From Listeria rocourtiae FSL F6-920 (GTDB taxonomy: Bacteria > Bacillota > Bacilli > Lactobacillales > Listeriaceae), in the NCBI RefSeq assembly GCF_000525975.1, contig NZ_AODK01000037.1:1-64000 (forward strand): a DNA stretch of 64,000 nucleotides, read 5' to 3'. The translations under genes and the position numbers were made by a program. Below, one piece after another: positions 1-8,759 of the stretch (positions within the stretch are counted from its first letter, which is position 1; every line of letters starts with the position of its first letter). Below the pieces are notes generated by a model. The model ran no database searches. It was not told where the DNA came from and was given only the letters and a program-made list of their open reading frames with translations.

Positions 1-234
1 GCCGATGCTGACGCTGATGCGGATGCCGATGCGGATGCTGACGCCGATGCTGACGCTGATGCTGACGCCGATGCGGATGCTGACGCCGATGCGGATGCTG
101 ATGCTGACGCCGATGCGGATGCCGACGCTGACGCTGATGCGGATGCTGACGCCGATGCTGACGCGGATGCGGATGCTGACGCCGATGCGGATGCTGACGC
201 TGATGCGGATGCCGATGCGGATGCTGACGCCGAT
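1..234 (+). repeat. Ala-Asp coding hexanucleotide repeat tract (block 1)
   Basis: Degenerate six-base repeats of the form GCN-GAY encode Asp-Ala dipeptides without interruption. Synonymous third positions vary (GCC, GCT, GCG; GAT, GAC), so the dipeptide is conserved more strictly than the DNA. The tract enters from the left edge, so its full length is unknown. Out-of-frame readings give Leu/Met/Thr-rich artefacts. Confidence 0.9.
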
Positions 235-942
235 GGAGACATTGATTGGAAGAATTATGTAGTTAAGAAACCTCTTATCAACCCTGTCCGTGAAGGAGAT
301 ACGTTCATCCGTGGTGATGGGCTCTATGATGATGGGCCTCTTGCTGTCAATAGTTTAATTCAGAAAGCTAAGGCTTTAGCTTCACAACTTCCAGAAGGCG
401 TGGAGTTGAAGTTAACGTTACAACTTCCAGATGGTACAATTATTGGAAATATTGCGCTAGATGCTGATGGTAATTACGTTGTTAATATATCTGGCCATAA
501 GTTAGTGGCAGGGGATATAATTACGGCTTATCTAACAGCAACTAGAGGAGAAACTACTAAAACTAGTACTATTGCCTCAACAGAGGTGCTTCCTTTGCTC
601 GACGATACTGACGCCGATGCTGATGCGGATGCCGATGCGGATGCCGATGCGGATGCCGATGCGGATGCCGACGCTGATGCGGACGCCGACGGTAATACAG
701 ATCCTAATACACCAATTAAGACAGGAACTGGAGGAACTGGTTCGGTGATTGAGCCTATTAGTACAGGGGCAGGAACTACTAGTATGATGAGTGCAGATCC
801 TTCTACGAATAGTTCGGATGGGTCAGCATTGCCGTCTACTGGTGATGAAGATTCTAATACTGCGCAATGGTTCGGTGTTGGGTTACTCGCTTTAGCTGGA
901 GGTTTCTTACTAAGATTATTTAGAAAAAAACCACAAGAATGA
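1..942 (+). CDS. LPXTG cell-wall surface protein with Ala-Asp repeats (3' part; start lies left of window)
   Basis: Frame 1 is open from the first base to the TGA at 940-942. The first 78 codons are an uninterrupted Ala-Asp alternation. A globular segment of about 125 residues follows (237-606), then a second Ala-Asp stretch (610-690), a Thr/Gly/Ser-rich linker, and a sortase signal LPSTG at 829-843. The end is a hydrophobic segment and a short basic tail (RKKPQE), as expected for sortase A anchoring to peptidoglycan. In L. monocytogenes the protein at this position (lmo1799) is, from memory, also an LPXTG protein with Ala-Asp repeats. The repeats probably form an extended stalk. The ligand is unknown. 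Confidence 0.9.
   Translation, partial: ADADADADADADADADADADADADADADADADADADADADADADADADADADADADADADADADADADADADADADADGDIDWKNYVVKKPLINPVREGDTFIRGDGLYDDGPLAVNSLIQKAKALASQLPEGVELKLTLQLPDGTIIGNIALDADGNYVVNISGHKLVAGDIITAYLTATRGETTKTSTIASTEVLPLLDDTDADADADADADADADADADADADADADGNTDPNTPIKTGTGGTGSVIEPISTGAGTTSMMSADPSTNSSDGSALPSTGDEDSNTAQWFGVGLLALAGGFLLRLFRKKPQE
610..690 (+). repeat. Ala-Asp coding hexanucleotide repeat tract (block 2)
   Basis: A second, shorter block of the same dipeptide repeat lies between the globular segment and the linker before the sortase motif. Having both blocks in one gene suggests expansion and contraction by slippage or recombination. Confidence 0.85.
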
Positions 943-976
943 TTTGAGTTTTTCTTGTTAAGTACCAATAATTGGC

Positions 977-1001
977 CTCCTTATTCCTTTGAATAAGGGG
1001 G
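977..1001. other. Hairpin between the surface-protein gene and the next gene
   Basis: CCTCCTTATTC pairs with GAATAAGGGGG around a 3-base loop. No T-run follows on the plus strand, so it is a poor intrinsic terminator. It may be a processing or stability element. The next ribosome binding site (AAGGAG) begins shortly after it. Confidence 0.35.
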
Positions 1002-1022
1002 CTACATAAGGAGTGTGCGGTT

Positions 1023-2670
1023 ATGCAAAGTTTAGAGGCTATTTTAGAAATAAAAAAAGCAATTGCAAAGGAGAGCAAGCAACTTGGTAATATGAGTTGG
1101 CTTGGGGATTGGAAAATCTTTTTATCATTGGAGCATAGTGCAAAGCGTGCAACTGTTATCAATTACAGCAATGCATCTCTTGATTATATCTTTAAGCAAA
1201 TTAAGAAAGAAATAGATAAACACGCTGCTAATTTTAAAATTGACGTAGCTTATAAATTTGAGGCGATGCTTTTTTCGGAATGGAATGATATAGTGCTACA
1301 TACGAAGAAAAATTATTACCGCCTCGGTATTTCGTTCGATAAGGGATTCCATACTGCCTTATTGGAGCAAGAAGTGAATGGTAACGCAATGATACAACCA
1401 AAAGATGCTGGACTAGCGTTGAATCTGGAAAACTTAAATCGCTATTTAGTTCAATCACATAAGGAGCATGGTAAACTAGAGATAGAGGCTGATTCAGAGA
1501 TTGTTGTTTTTGATACAATTGGGTTTTATTTTGATGGTGACGCCGTTTTGCCACTTTATAGTGATGAATTGAATCATGGCCGGCGTGTTATATCGCAATT
1601 GAAGCCGTCTGATGTAGCCGAACTTATCCAGCAATCTGGCTCATATTTGGCGGATCAGGTCGGTGTAGATGGCGAATTTATTTATGGTTACTTTTCGTGT
1701 TTTGATAAGAAAATCAAGCACTATAACAGTTTACGCCATGCGAGTTCAACATATGCTATGATTGAGTCGTATGAAGTATCTGGTGACGATAAAATTTTAC
1801 GGGCAGCGGAGCGGGCATTGCGGTTTCTGGCTATTGACTTAATCAGGGAGAAAGAGAACCGTGCCTATGTCATCGAGCGGGACAACAATGAAATTAAACT
1901 AGGCGCAAATGCGGCAGCAATCCTAGCTTTTTCGAAATATATTCAGGTGACTAAAAATAATGATTATTTGGCGCTGTGTCAGAAATTAGCACATGCGATT
2001 TGTGATCAACAACAGGAGAATGGCCAGTTTGTTCATGTTTTAGAATATCCAACATTAGCTATAAAAGATGCTTTTCGAATCATTTATTATGATGGCGAGG
2101 CGGTTCTTGGCTTGTTGCGTCTATATGCAATTGACCGTGATTCACGCTGGCTAGATGTTGCGACGAATGCTTTTAATCATTTTATAGAAAAGGAATATTG
2201 GAAAAATCATGATCATTGGCTCAGTTACTGCACAAATGAAATAACGAAATATTTACCAGAAGATCGGTATTTTGAGTTTGGTCTGAAAAATGCAGCTGGA
2301 CGTCTTGATTTTATTCATGATCGTGAAACAACATTCCCGACTTTTTTTAGAATTGACAGTTGCTACCCATGATATGTGCGAACGAATTGAAGCGGCGAAT
2401 AAGGGATATCTACTCCAAGGCTTTAATCGTGAGAAATTAGAACAAACAATCGAAAAACGAGCGGATTACCAACTCAATGGATTTTTCTACCCAGAGCTCG
2501 CCATGTATTATAAAAATCCAGCGCGAATTATGCATAGTTTCTTTATTAGACATCATTCTTTCCGTGTTCGAATTGATGATGTAGAACACAATATTTCGGG
2601 CTACTGTCGCTATTTAAATAGGATAACAGCCAATTTGCCAGAAAAAAAGAAAGAAAAAATGCACCTGTAA
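1023..2670 (+). CDS. Large alpha-helical protein, possibly six-hairpin glycosidase-like; frame broken at a T7 run
   Basis: ATG at 1023 is preceded by AAGGAG. The frame reads to about 2341, where seven Ts (CTTTTTTTAG) shift it. Removing one T joins it smoothly to the downstream frame ending at 2670, giving a protein of about 548 residues. The middle part (from residue about 200) contains repeated helical-hairpin patterns such as LRHASSTYAMIE and ILRAAERALRFLA, which resemble (alpha/alpha)6 barrels of glycosidase-like proteins. No catalytic signature was identified. It lies between the LPXTG gene and rpsP, like lmo1798, and may act in wall polysaccharide metabolism. That role is inferred from position and fold only. 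Confidence 0.6.
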
Positions 2671-2681
2671 AGAAAAAACAC

Positions 2682-2710
2682 TTTACAAACAAATTCTTTA
2701 CTGGTAATAT
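2682..2710 (+). promoter_or_regulatory. Promoter for the rpsP operon
   Basis: TTTACA at 2682-2687 and TAATAT at 2705-2710 are separated by exactly 17 bases. They lie 38 bases before the rpsP start, after the stop of the upstream gene. Confidence 0.6.
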
Positions 2711-2748
2711 ATATACTTGTGTAAGACTTTATGGAGGTGTATATATAA

Positions 2749-3021
2749 ATGGCAGTTAAAATTCGTTTAAAACGTATGGGTTCTAACAAGAAACCTTTCT
2801 ACCGTATTCAAGTTGCAGATTCTCGTTCTCCACGTGATGGTCGTTCAATCGCAACAGTGGGTACATACAATCCACTGTTGAACCCAGCAGAAGTGAAAAT
2901 CGACGAAGAAGCAGTTTTAAAATGGTTGCATAATGGCGCGAAACCATCTGACACAGTTCGTAACTTGTTGTCAAATGAAGGCATTATGGAAAAATTCCAC
3001 AATTCAAAACTAGGTAAGTAA
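2749..3021 (+). CDS. rpsP: 30S ribosomal protein S16
   Basis: This is a 90-residue protein with the typical S16 start ([20 protein letters not shown]), then the conserved DSRSPRDGR and YNPL segments. Length is normal for the family. ATG follows GGAGGTG. S16 binds 16S rRNA during 30S assembly. It heads an operon-like run with khpA, ylqD, rimM and trmD, the order seen in Bacillus and Listeria, which groups ribosome maturation functions. Confidence 0.97.
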   Translation: MAVKIRLKRMGSNKKPFYRIQVADSRSPRDGRSIATVGTYNPLLNPAEVKIDEEAVLKWLHNGAKPSDTVRNLLSNEGIMEKFHNSKLGK

Positions 3022-3035
3022 TAAAGGTCATGGCT

Positions 3036-3266
3036 ATGGAGGATTTAATTCTAACCATCGTAAAGCCTCTTGTCGATCATCAAGATGACGTTGTTGTCTC
3101 GGTAGAAGAGAGCGCTACAAGCCTTCTTTATAAATTATCAGTAAACAAAGATGATATGGGCCGCGTGATAGGCAAGCAAGGACGAATCGCGAAATCGATT
3201 CGCACGCTTGTCTATGCATCTGGCAACCGTAGCGAGAAGAAAGTGCGTCTCGAAATCATTGAATGA
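3036..3266 (+). CDS. khpA: KhpA, KH-domain RNA-binding protein (YlqC)
   Basis: The product is 76 residues and almost entirely one type II KH domain, with the GxxG loop in MGRVIGKQGRIAKSIRTL. In Firmicutes KhpA pairs with KhpB (Jag) and binds RNA, affecting division and cell length. I chose ATG 3036 over ATG 3030 because AAAGG at 3023-3027 is eight bases from 3036 and only two from 3030. The gene starts 14 bases after rpsP, implying co-transcription, and is followed directly by a terminator. Confidence 0.92.
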   Translation: MEDLILTIVKPLVDHQDDVVVSVEESATSLLYKLSVNKDDMGRVIGKQGRIAKSIRTLVYASGNRSEKKVRLEIIE

Positions 3267-3299
3267 CCGCCTACGCTAAAATGCGTTAGGTGGTTTTTT
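3266..3299 (+). terminator. Rho-independent terminator after khpA
   Basis: ACCGCCTACGC and GCGTTAGGTGGT form an imperfect stem around TAAAAT, followed by TTTTTT. The stem starts inside the khpA stop codon region, so rpsP-khpA may form a short transcript with readthrough towards ylqD. Confidence 0.75.
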
Positions 3300-3336
3300 G
3301 TTGCTGGTGTTGTTATGAACGAAGTGAGCATGTAAC

Positions 3337-3504
3337 TCACCAGTGGTTACTTGATGCCGGAATAGGCATAGCGGGAATGGATACTAATTTTTTTTCACGC
3401 TTGTCGAGACATCGATTTGATGCTATTTCGTATTCAACGTTTTCGGATTTAGCTTCAACGACCAACTCCTCGAAAACTTCACGCCCTCCATAAAAAGAAA
3501 GAAC
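3337..3504 (-). other. Possible remnant coding stretch (about 56 codons, no start)
   Basis: The minus strand is open for about 56 codons, ending in TGA at 3337-3339. It has protein-like composition (YGGREVFEELVVEAKSEN, then EYEIASNRCLDKREKKL). A stop lies just upstream and there is no start codon or ribosome binding site. It could be a gene fragment, or a short gene whose 5' end is broken by an indel in the nearby A-runs. I do not recognise it. Otherwise the 350 bases between khpA and ylqD hold only the terminator and the ylqD 5' region. Confidence 0.25.
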
Positions 3505-3620
3505 GGCTTTTTACTACATCCAAGCCAGCTTTTTTGGAGCTGAACGGGCTGTTTCAGCATTTCGAATTTGGATGTGTTACAATAAAACAAACACCTTCAA
3601 CGGATAAAGGAGTGTTCCGC

Positions 3621-4007
3621 ATGAAAATTATCCAAAAAGTTACTGTAAAGCAAGTTCTTACAGTAAGAAGTAAAGAAAAGTTATTTCGATACTACTCAGA
3701 GCAACGACAAAAGCTACAAAAGGAAAGCGATCAACTTCATTTCGAACAGAAAAAGATGGAGCGTAAAAACAAGTTTAATCAGGAGTCGGTGAACACCTAT
3801 TTTGCTAAAGAAATAGAAATGCGTCATGAGAAAGTGAGGCTCATTGAATTTCAAGTGGAGCAGTTAGAAATTTTACCGTTAGGAAGCGAAATTAAAGAGC
3901 AGGAATTAGATGCTATTCTGGATGTTGCAGTTGGCGACACTTGGGATGATTCGATGTTTACTAAGACGATTTTAGTAAAAGATAATATTATAGTAGAAAT
4001 ACGCTAG
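3621..4007 (+). CDS. ylqD: YlqD family protein
   Basis: This is a 128-residue protein, highly charged with a long central coiled coil (residues about 25-85, rich in K, E, Q and R), matching the YlqD family found between khpA and rimM in Bacillus and Listeria. Its function is not established. The start is ATG 3621, which has AAAGGAG upstream; a longer frame from 3534 lacks a ribosome binding site. It lies 9 bases before rimM, so co-transcription with rimM-trmD is likely. Confidence 0.85.
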   Translation: MKIIQKVTVKQVLTVRSKEKLFRYYSEQRQKLQKESDQLHFEQKKMERKNKFNQESVNTYFAKEIEMRHEKVRLIEFQVEQLEILPLGSEIKEQELDAILDVAVGDTWDDSMFTKTILVKDNIIVEIR

Positions 4008-4016
4008 AGGTGAAAC

Positions 4017-4535
4017 ATGGAGCAGATGTTTAATGTAGGAAAAATAGTAAATACACATGGTTTAATGGGAGAAGTACGCGTGATTTCGCAGACAGATTTT
4101 GCGGATGAGCGATTTGCCCAAGGAAATGAATTATTTTTATTCGCAAAAGGTAGTAAAAAACCTGAAAAATTGATTATCAAGACACACCGGAAACATAAGA
4201 ATTTCGATTTGTTGACGTTTGAGGGTATTATTGGAATCAATAATGTGGAGCGTATGCGTGACGGGATGTTGAAAGTGCCAGAATCACAACTGGGTGAGTT
4301 AGAGGAGAATGAATATTATTTTCATGAGATTGTCGGCTGTGAGGTCTACACGGAAAAAGGCGAGTTATTGGGGGAAATTAGCGAGATTTTGACACCAGGT
4401 GCAAATGATGTCTGGGTCGTACAAATGAAAGGGCAAAAGGATAAGCTTGTACCTTATATCGCAGACGTTGTGAAGTCAGTCAACACCAAGGATAAGAAAA
4501 TTACGATTTCTGTCATGGAAGGATTGTTTGACTAA
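4017..4535 (+). CDS. rimM: Ribosome maturation factor RimM
   Basis: The product is 172 residues. The N-terminal beta-barrel begins [18 protein letters not shown], the classic RimM start, followed by a PRC-barrel domain ([21 protein letters not shown] and GANDVWVV). RimM binds S19 and helps mature the 30S head. ATG follows AGAGGTG. The stop codon is immediately followed by the trmD start, indicating translational coupling. Confidence 0.95.
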   Translation: MEQMFNVGKIVNTHGLMGEVRVISQTDFADERFAQGNELFLFAKGSKKPEKLIIKTHRKHKNFDLLTFEGIIGINNVERMRDGMLKVPESQLGELEENEYYFHEIVGCEVYTEKGELLGEISEILTPGANDVWVVQMKGQKDKLVPYIADVVKSVNTKDKKITISVMEGLFD

Positions 4536-5276
4536 ATGAAAATGGATGTTTTGTCGATTTTTCCAACTATGTTTGATGGTATGACGGGAAATTCAATTAT
4601 CAAAAAAACAATTGAAAAAGGACTTGTAGATGTTTCTATTACGGACTTTCGGGAATATGCAGAAGGAAAGCATCAAACGGTGGATGATTACCCATATGGG
4701 GGTGGTGCTGGGATGCTTTTGAAGGCACAACCAATTTTTTCAGCGGTAGAAGCTCTGTGTGAAAGAACACCGGATACAAAACCACGGATTATTCTAATGG
4801 ATCCAGCTGGTAAGCGATTTGATCAGAAATTGGCGGAGGAATTTGCACGAGAGGAACATTTGATTTTTATCTGTGGGCATTATGAGGGATATGATGAGCG
4901 AATCCGTGAGTTTCTAGTAACAGATGAGGTTTCGATTGGTGATTATATCTTAACAGGTGGTGAAATCGGGGCGATGGTGATGATGGACAGTGTGATTCGT
5001 TTGCTACCAGGGGCGCTTGGCAATGCGGATTCGGCTGTAACGGATTCTTTTTCTACAGGCTTGCTTGAGCATCCGCACTACACACGACCAGCGCAGTTTC
5101 GTGATATGGAGGTTCCAGAAGTGCTTTTAAATGGGAACCATAAATTGATTGAAGAGTGGCGAGAACGTGAATCTTTGCGTCGAACATGGGAACGCAGGCC
5201 AGACTTACTTGAAAGTTATACTTTATCTGATCAGCAACGAAAGTGGTTAGAGGAGATACAAAAAGGAGTGAACTAG
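4536..5276 (+). CDS. trmD: tRNA (guanine-N1-)-methyltransferase TrmD
   Basis: The product is 246 residues. The SPOUT trefoil-knot motifs are clear: GHYEGYDE at residues 114-121 and [11 protein letters not shown] at 133-143, where SAM binds. TrmD makes m1G37 in tRNAs and prevents +1 slippage, notably at Pro codons. ATG 4536 abuts the rimM stop; ATG 4542 is an alternative. The C-terminal helical domain is complete. Confidence 0.97.
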   Translation: MKMDVLSIFPTMFDGMTGNSIIKKTIEKGLVDVSITDFREYAEGKHQTVDDYPYGGGAGMLLKAQPIFSAVEALCERTPDTKPRIILMDPAGKRFDQKLAEEFAREEHLIFICGHYEGYDERIREFLVTDEVSIGDYILTGGEIGAMVMMDSVIRLLPGALGNADSAVTDSFSTGLLEHPHYTRPAQFRDMEVPEVLLNGNHKLIEEWRERESLRRTWERRPDLLESYTLSDQQRKWLEEIQKGVN

Positions 5277-5278
5277 GT

Positions 5279-5623
5279 ATGGGAATTTTTAAAAACGAAG
5301 AGGCTGAAAATCGTGATGATGTGTTGAACCGTGACGTGGAATCAGTGCTCGTATCAACTGGACCGACTGCGGTAAATCACGATGTTGTAAAAGTGATATT
5401 TGTTCGCAATTACGTGCAAGCAGAAGCGAAAGTAGGTTGGGCGGCAACCTCTGATTTTTCTGGTATTGTTCGTGGATTGCAAGAGCAAGCGCATGAACTT
5501 GGTGGTGATGCTGTGCTTAATTGCCATTTCGAGGAGCAGTTTATCCGTGAAGAAGATGGTAAATTACTCATGAGTCAAGTTGGTTACGGAACAGTGGTTA
5601 TGACGAAAATTACGAGATTTTAA
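5279..5623 (+). CDS. Small conserved protein, YbjQ-like fold suspected
   Basis: This is a 114-residue soluble protein starting at ATG 5279, three bases after the trmD stop, with AAAGGAG upstream. The segment GLQEQAHELGGDAVLNCHFE resembles the helix-strand of YbjQ/UPF0145 heavy-metal-binding-domain proteins, where a Gly-rich 'GANAV' turn precedes a strand. The resemblance is weak and the metal ligands are not obvious. Linkage to trmD suggests co-expression only. Function unknown. Confidence 0.6.
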   Translation: MGIFKNEEAENRDDVLNRDVESVLVSTGPTAVNHDVVKVIFVRNYVQAEAKVGWAATSDFSGIVRGLQEQAHELGGDAVLNCHFEEQFIREEDGKLLMSQVGYGTVVMTKITRF

Positions 5624-5671
5624 TAAAGAGAAATGGAGAGCAGGCGTGTGAGGTGGCCCTCCATTTCTGTT

Positions 5672-6376
5672 TTACTGTAATCTTTTTTTCGCACGAGTTA
5701 GTGCTTGTTCGAGTGGGAGCGTCGGTTCTGGAACCATTCGTCCATGTCCAACTGCAAGCAAAGTTGGATGATGCAACAAGATTTTTTCAGTAGAGGCAAT
5801 ACCGGTTTCCAAATCCCATGTTCCCATTGTCGGAAAAGGGAAGAGCGGACGAGTATCTCCTGCAATTGCAATGCCGCCTTGTGTCTGTATTAAATCGCCA
5901 ACAATGATGGCTCTCGTTCGGTTATCTAAAAAAGAGATGGAGCCCGGCGTGTGTCCAGGTGTCTCGATTACGGATAGAGAGCCAATCATGTCACCCTCGC
6001 CAATTATTTTGGTCGCTTCAACAGGAAATACTTTTGGATAAGAACCTTTAATTGGTTTTTGCGCTTCAAATGCATAGGCTTCAGGCTTTTTAATTAATTG
6101 CAGTTCCCTATCAGAAATCATAACCTCCGCATCTGGGTATGCTTCTATAATAGCTTGTAAAGAACCAATGTGATCGCCATGTGCATGAGTTAAAATAATA
6201 TAGCGGAGTGGTAGGCCAGTAGCCGCTATATGTTTCAGAATTTTGTTAGCGCTCATAGGTAAAGCTGTGTCGATAAGCGTAAGGAAGTCTCCATCTGTTA
6301 CCAAATAACAATTTACGGGGAAAAAGTATGGCAATGTAGTTAATTGTGTGAGATTATTTTGTGTCGTTGCTCTCAT
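5672..6376 (-). CDS. Metallo-beta-lactamase fold hydrolase
   Basis: The product is 234 residues. The zinc motif THAHGDH lies near residue 60, followed by ETPGHTPGS (third His), GDLI (bridging Asp) and VGHGR near the C-terminus, the order expected for glyoxalase-II-like MBL hydrolases. Substrate unknown. The start was placed at 6376 (MRATTQNN) because GAGAGG sits 12 bases upstream, whereas it touches the ATG at 6388. The gene faces trmD, so rplS beyond it must have its own promoter. Confidence 0.85.
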   Translation of the reverse strand: MRATTQNNLTQLTTLPYFFPVNCYLVTDGDFLTLIDTALPMSANKILKHIAATGLPLRYIILTHAHGDHIGSLQAIIEAYPDAEVMISDRELQLIKKPEAYAFEAQKPIKGSYPKVFPVEATKIIGEGDMIGSLSVIETPGHTPGSISFLDNRTRAIIVGDLIQTQGGIAIAGDTRPLFPFPTMGTWDLETGIASTEKILLHHPTLLAVGHGRMVPEPTLPLEQALTRAKKRLQ

Positions 6377-6446
6377 TTTGGTACACATCCTCTCGTCAAA
6401 TTAGATGACTCTATCATACCATATTTTAGCCATCAAGAAAAAATAC

Positions 6447-6475
6447 TTTACAGGTCATGATAAATGTGATAGATT
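6447..6475 (+). promoter_or_regulatory. Promoter for rplS
   Basis: TTTACA at 6447-6452 and TAGATT at 6470-6475 are spaced by 17 bases. The element lies in the gap between the divergent MBL gene and rplS and would produce a leader of about 90 bases. Confidence 0.5.
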
Positions 6476-6483
6476 AGATTAGT

Positions 6484-6570
6484 AACTGGACAAATCCAGT
6501 TTTATAACGATGTTCCGCTTCATTACATATGTTGAATGAAAGAATGTCTGTTGGAAGGAGATGAAGTGTA
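6484..6570 (+). ncRNA. Probable ribosomal protein L19 leader
   Basis: The 5' untranslated region of rplS contains CTGGACAAATCCAG (small hairpin) and a second paired region around TTCATTACATATGTTGAATGAA, ending at the GGAAGGAG ribosome binding site. Firmicutes carry an L19 autoregulatory leader in this position. I assign it from position and foldability, without a covariance-model search. Confidence 0.5.
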
Positions 6571-6915
6571 ATGAATTTGTTAATCAATGAAATTACTAAA
6601 AGTCAATTAAATCCAGACGTGCCTAGCTTCCGCCCTGGTGATACTGTTCGCCTTCACGTGAAGGTTGTCGAGGGAACTCGCGAACGTATTCAGCTTTTTG
6701 AAGGTGTTGTAATCAAACGCCGTGGAGCAGGAATCAGCGAAACTTTTACAGTTCGTAAAATCTCTTATAGTGTTGGCGTTGAGCGTACATTCCCTGTACA
6801 CACACCGCGTATCGCTAAATTAGAAGTATTACGTCGTGGTAAAGTACGTCGTGCGAAATTGTATTACCTACGCGATTTACGTGGTAAAGCAGCTCGTATT
6901 AAAGAAATTCGTTAA
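6571..6915 (+). CDS. rplS: 50S ribosomal protein L19
   Basis: This is a 114-residue protein with the L19 core ([20 protein letters not shown], then [19 protein letters not shown] and a C-terminal basic [14 protein letters not shown]). Length is normal. ATG follows GGAAGGAG. L19 sits at the 30S-50S interface. The gene is followed by a strong terminator, so it is probably monocistronic. Confidence 0.97.
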   Translation: MNLLINEITKSQLNPDVPSFRPGDTVRLHVKVVEGTRERIQLFEGVVIKRRGAGISETFTVRKISYSVGVERTFPVHTPRIAKLEVLRRGKVRRAKLYYLRDLRGKAARIKEIR

Positions 6916-6925
6916 TTTTATTAAA

Positions 6926-6966
6926 ACAAAAGACGATTGGCCTCAAGTAGCCAATCGTCTTTTGTT
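6926..6966 (+). terminator. Rho-independent terminator after rplS
   Basis: The arms CAAAAGACGATTGGC and GCCAATCGTCTTTTG are perfectly complementary around an 8-base loop and flanked by A and T runs, so the terminator may work for both rplS and the convergent gene. Confidence 0.9.
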
Positions 6967-6981
6967 TATTTCCTGTGTGAC

Positions 6982-7521
6982 TCAAAAAGAGGAATCTGGT
7001 TCTTTTAGAAAGGAGATTTCTTCTTCTGTAGAGGCTCTTCCTAAGATAGCGTTTCGATGAGGGTAGCGTCCAAAACGTAGTAAAATATCGCGATGCTTAT
7101 GCTCAAATTGGAGATTTGATTCCATCCCATCCTCAGAAAACTGTTTTATGGCTTCCTCATGAATAATTAATGATTCAGAATGCATGAAGGGCATGTACAA
7201 AAAGGCTCGTTGTGTAACGGATAACGCATCAAGTTCCCCTGTAGCAATAGCCTCTTGTGCTAAAACTAAGGCCATACCATCATAGGCGAAAGAACGAGCA
7301 TTATCTCGGTATAAATTCCTTGAAAACTGGTCCAATACGATAATTTCAGCTAATCGTCCTGCAACTGTTTGGCGCCAAATGGCCTTTTCTCCGTTAGCTA
7401 CTTGATCATGAATGGATTGAAAACGTTCTTTGATTAATAGATCAAAATGTTCATCCTTGTTAAACCATTGGCTCGGTTCACATTCCTCAAACCAAAAATG
7501 GATAATTTCTTGATAAGTCAT
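6982..7521 (-). CDS. DUF924 family protein
   Basis: This is a 179-residue helical protein with the family's hallmarks: FWFEE near the start, a central ALVxxLDQFSRN-type segment (here EIIVLDQFSRNLYRD), RAFLYMPFMHSES, and GRYPHRNAILGR near the end. DUF924 proteins have a TPR-like helical fold and no firmly known function. ATG 7521 has GGAGGAAT upstream. In L. monocytogenes the internalin gene inlC lies between rplS and infC; here this gene and three others occupy the interval. Confidence 0.88.
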   Translation of the reverse strand: MTYQEIIHFWFEECEPSQWFNKDEHFDLLIKERFQSIHDQVANGEKAIWRQTVAGRLAEIIVLDQFSRNLYRDNARSFAYDGMALVLAQEAIATGELDALSVTQRAFLYMPFMHSESLIIHEEAIKQFSEDGMESNLQFEHKHRDILLRFGRYPHRNAILGRASTEEEISFLKEPDSSF

Positions 7522-7557
7522 AAATTATTCCTCCTTTTTCATCTCGCTATGAGTGCT

Positions 7558-7797
7558 TTATCGATTATGAATACCTTTTTCTTTTTGAATTCTTTTGAGT
7601 TTACTTGGTGTGACATCATTATTGTTTTCATCCACTACTTTTAGGCCTTCTACCATGTTTCTAAAGCCAAACCGCAAACTTTTAATATATTCTTGCCTTA
7701 GATGATGTTGCTCTCTTTTCTCGCTATCTGTCAGTGGGTATTCCCTAGAGAGGAGGCTTAATTCATTAATCCGTTGTAACCTTTCTTGTACAGTCAT
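7558..7797 (-). CDS. UPF0291 (DUF896) family small protein
   Basis: This is a 79-residue protein with the family pattern: RINELSLLSR, a loop, SEKREQHHLRQEYIKSLR, and NDVTPSKLKRIQKEK. It resembles B. subtilis YnzC/YmzA-type helical-hairpin proteins. Function unknown. It shares orientation with the DUF924 gene, 36 bases away, so both may be transcribed together. Confidence 0.85.
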   Translation of the reverse strand: MTVQERLQRINELSLLSREYPLTDSEKREQHHLRQEYIKSLRFGFRNMVEGLKVVDENNNDVTPSKLKRIQKEKGIHNR

Positions 7798-7993
7798 TCT
7801 TTTTTACCCCCGTTTCTATAACTTTTCTATACATATAGTACTTTCTAGATTGTGATGCCTTTAGTTTATAGCTAAACTATAGAAGTGTCAAGTTTTGAGA
7901 TTATTTTCGTCACATACAAGAGAAGCTTCATTTGCAAATAGTGAAGATATCGCGTATCCTGATTGTATGAATAAAGGTGAAAGGACGTTGAAC

Positions 7994-8389
7994 ATGAAAA
8001 AACTGATACCGTATTTAACAACCGATCATTGTAAAGAAGCTGTTTCCTATTACCACGCTATTTTTGGTGGTGAAATCAAAAATTTACAAATGTCAGATGG
8101 AATTCCTGGTTTTGAACAATACCCAAACAAAGTCCTCCATGCAGAAATCTTTATTAATGAGCAGTTGACATTATACCTCAATGATATTTTCCAAACACCG
8201 GTTACAGAAGGGAATAGCGTTATACTTGGATTGGAGTTTAACTCGGAGGAAGAAATTACGACAATTTATACAGCGCTGGCTGAAGAGGGGACAGTTGAGA
8301 TGGAGCTCCAAGAAGCATTTTGGGGAGCAATTCACGCAAAAGTTGTCGACAAATTTGGATTTAGTTGGGAATTGAATTGGGAGAAATGA
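7994..8389 (+). CDS. VOC-superfamily (PhnB-like glyoxalase) protein
   Basis: The product is 131 residues. The start (MKKLIPYLTTDHCKEAVSYYHAIFGGE) and end (WGAIHAKVVDKFGFSWELN) are typical of PhnB-like members of the vicinal-oxygen-chelate fold. Possible metal ligands include the His in NKVLHAEIFI. Substrate unknown. ATG 7994 was chosen because GAAAGGA lies 8 bases upstream; the frame extends further left without a binding site. The stop overlaps the next start (ATGA), so the two are coupled. Confidence 0.85.
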   Translation: MKKLIPYLTTDHCKEAVSYYHAIFGGEIKNLQMSDGIPGFEQYPNKVLHAEIFINEQLTLYLNDIFQTPVTEGNSVILGLEFNSEEEITTIYTALAEEGTVEMELQEAFWGAIHAKVVDKFGFSWELNWEK

Positions 8390-8646
8390 CGCAAACTAGC
8401 CAACTAACACTTACAGCTCGCAACAACCATATCACTGTCGAAAATCAATCCGGTCAATACTTTCAGCTGGCTGGTGAGCTCGTTCGCGGTGGTTTCATCG
8501 CTGATCCTGCCTCCGTTAAAAACTGGAATAAATCAGGTGCCACACAACCAATCCGCCAACCCGAAAAAGACGAAATCATGACACAAATCATGAAGCAAAC
8601 GATTAACAGCCCATTTAAAATCCTATTTCAAGAACCCGAAATTTGA
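8386..8646 (+). CDS. Small protein resembling immunity protein Imm74
   Basis: This 86-residue protein starts with ATG overlapping the upstream TGA. The pattern (LTLTARNNHITVENQSGQ, then GELVRGGFIADPASVKNW, then a C-terminal helix with basic residues) recalls the Imm74 family, thought to protect against polymorphic toxins. No toxin gene is visible nearby, so it would be an orphan. The assignment is from pattern memory and could be wrong. Confidence 0.5.
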   Translation: MTQTSQLTLTARNNHITVENQSGQYFQLAGELVRGGFIADPASVKNWNKSGATQPIRQPEKDEIMTQIMKQTINSPFKILFQEPEI

Positions 8647-8722
8647 AAAAGTTTCCGAAAAGCTCTTGAAAAGCCACAAAAACTTTGGTATGATAAATCT
8701 CGTGGTCAAATGAGTAGGTGAT

Positions 8723-8752
8723 TTGACATATGCAGTCTAGCCGTGGTACAAT
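8723..8752 (+). promoter_or_regulatory. Promoter for infC-rpmI-rplT
   Basis: A consensus TTGACA at 8723-8728 and TACAAT at 8747-8752, spaced by 18 bases, precede the long leader. Confidence 0.65.
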
Positions 8753-8759
8753 AACCTCT

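Noticed and set aside
1-234. Possible CRISPR-like array
   Set aside because: The repeat unit is six bases with no spacers; it is a coding tract.
5-262. Met/Leu/Thr-rich open frame at the left edge
   Set aside because: Out-of-phase reading of the Ala-Asp repeat. The frame-1 reading continues into a real domain and a sortase signal.
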